Assembly (NCBI GenBank): GCA_902617645.1
Contig: CACMXM010000007.1
Location: 1-36,799, forward strand
Source of the DNA: an uncultured Pelagibacteraceae bacterium
GTDB taxonomy: Bacteria > Pseudomonadota > Alphaproteobacteria > Pelagibacterales > Pelagibacteraceae
Length of the DNA: 36,799 nucleotides
Reading direction: 5' to 3'
Shown here: positions 36,515 through 36,799 of the stretch, one piece after another
Layout of the letters: each line of letters begins with the position of its first letter
Numbering within the stretch: the first letter of the stretch is position 1
Position numbers and translations under genes: made by a program
The notes under the pieces: model-generated
Databases searched by the model: none
What the model was told of the DNA's origin: nothing
What the model saw: only the letters and a program-made list of their open reading frames with translations

Positions 36515-36799
36515 ATGCTGACCGAGATAGTTTTATTATCAATTTTATATTTTATTTTTTTGTGGTCTACGGCATGGATAAGATATTTTAATAAAATGGA
36601 TAAAAGGTTTGGCAACTCAGTATGGAGGTGGAGCTATGATTACCCAGTAAAAGGTAGAAGAGATGTATCATTTTTAGATGATAAAGAATTTGTTTTGCTT
36701 AGAAGAAAAAGAAATAAAGCTGTAACAATTATGTACTCGATTGTATTTTTGAGTTTTATAATTTTAATGTCTTTTGTTAGTCAAATACTATTGATAATA
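36515..36799 (+). CDS. Unknown membrane protein, first 95 residues (runs off the right edge)
   Basis: The ATG at 36515, 5 nt after maeB, opens a frame that stays open to the end of the window. It reads MLTEIVLLSILYFIFLWSTA (first membrane helix), a charged loop with a Trp/Tyr-rich patch (SVWRWSYDYPVKGRRD), and then a second hydrophobic helix (about 73-95). I recognise no family. The short gap suggests co-transcription with maeB. Confidence 0.7.
   Translation, partial: MLTEIVLLSILYFIFLWSTAWIRYFNKMDKRFGNSVWRWSYDYPVKGRRDVSFLDDKEFVLLRRKRNKAVTIMYSIVFLSFIILMSFVSQILLII

Overview
The window looks like chromosome from a very AT-rich, streamlined marine alphaproteobacterium, most likely of the SAR11/Pelagibacterales type. 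The evidence is extreme A/T codon bias, lysine/asparagine-rich proteins, near-zero spacers with many 1-8 bp start/stop overlaps, and an alphaproteobacterial housekeeping gene order (tsaB-fur-miaB-phoH-ybeY-lnt-metK-nusA-infB-rbfA-rpsO-pnp). This placement rests on gene content and composition; no tree or search was run.

Left flank (1-2228, minus strand): a tightly overlapping run of three small unknown genes, then rmuC, then an unknown gene that leaves the window. The spacer 2229-2791 holds two inverted repeats and perhaps two mini-ORFs.

Accessory centre (2792-14172): a DISARM-like anti-phage locus. Four plus-strand genes are joined by overlaps of 4 and 1 bp and a 1-nt gap: a probable DrmE, a NERD-nuclease/UvrD-like helicase fusion, DrmA and DrmB. 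A convergent C5-cytosine methyltransferase (DrmMII-like) has its stop codon abutting the drmB stop. The canonical phospholipase-D subunit DrmC is missing, and the NERD-helicase sits inside the operon. This arrangement is the main candidate for a new system variant. Next come a small secreted unknown and a PhyH-family dioxygenase (14238-15724).

Housekeeping block (15739-28897, minus): tsaB to pnp plus a small CGCC-tailed protein. Several genes usual in this alphaproteobacterial cluster (rimI, corC, trmB, rimP, ylxR, truB) are absent, and TsaB is unusually short. A good promoter followed at once by an intrinsic terminator sits just before nusA, suggesting attenuation of the nusA operon.

Right end (28845-36799): a secreted polysaccharide deacetylase, then the minus-strand genes bax-like, nfuA, trpS and murJ, then divergent maeB and a partial membrane protein. 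Murein/lipid-carrier genes (murJ, the Bax-like hydrolase, the deacetylase, lnt) are concentrated here. I saw no tRNA, rRNA, CRISPR array, integrase or insertion sequence.
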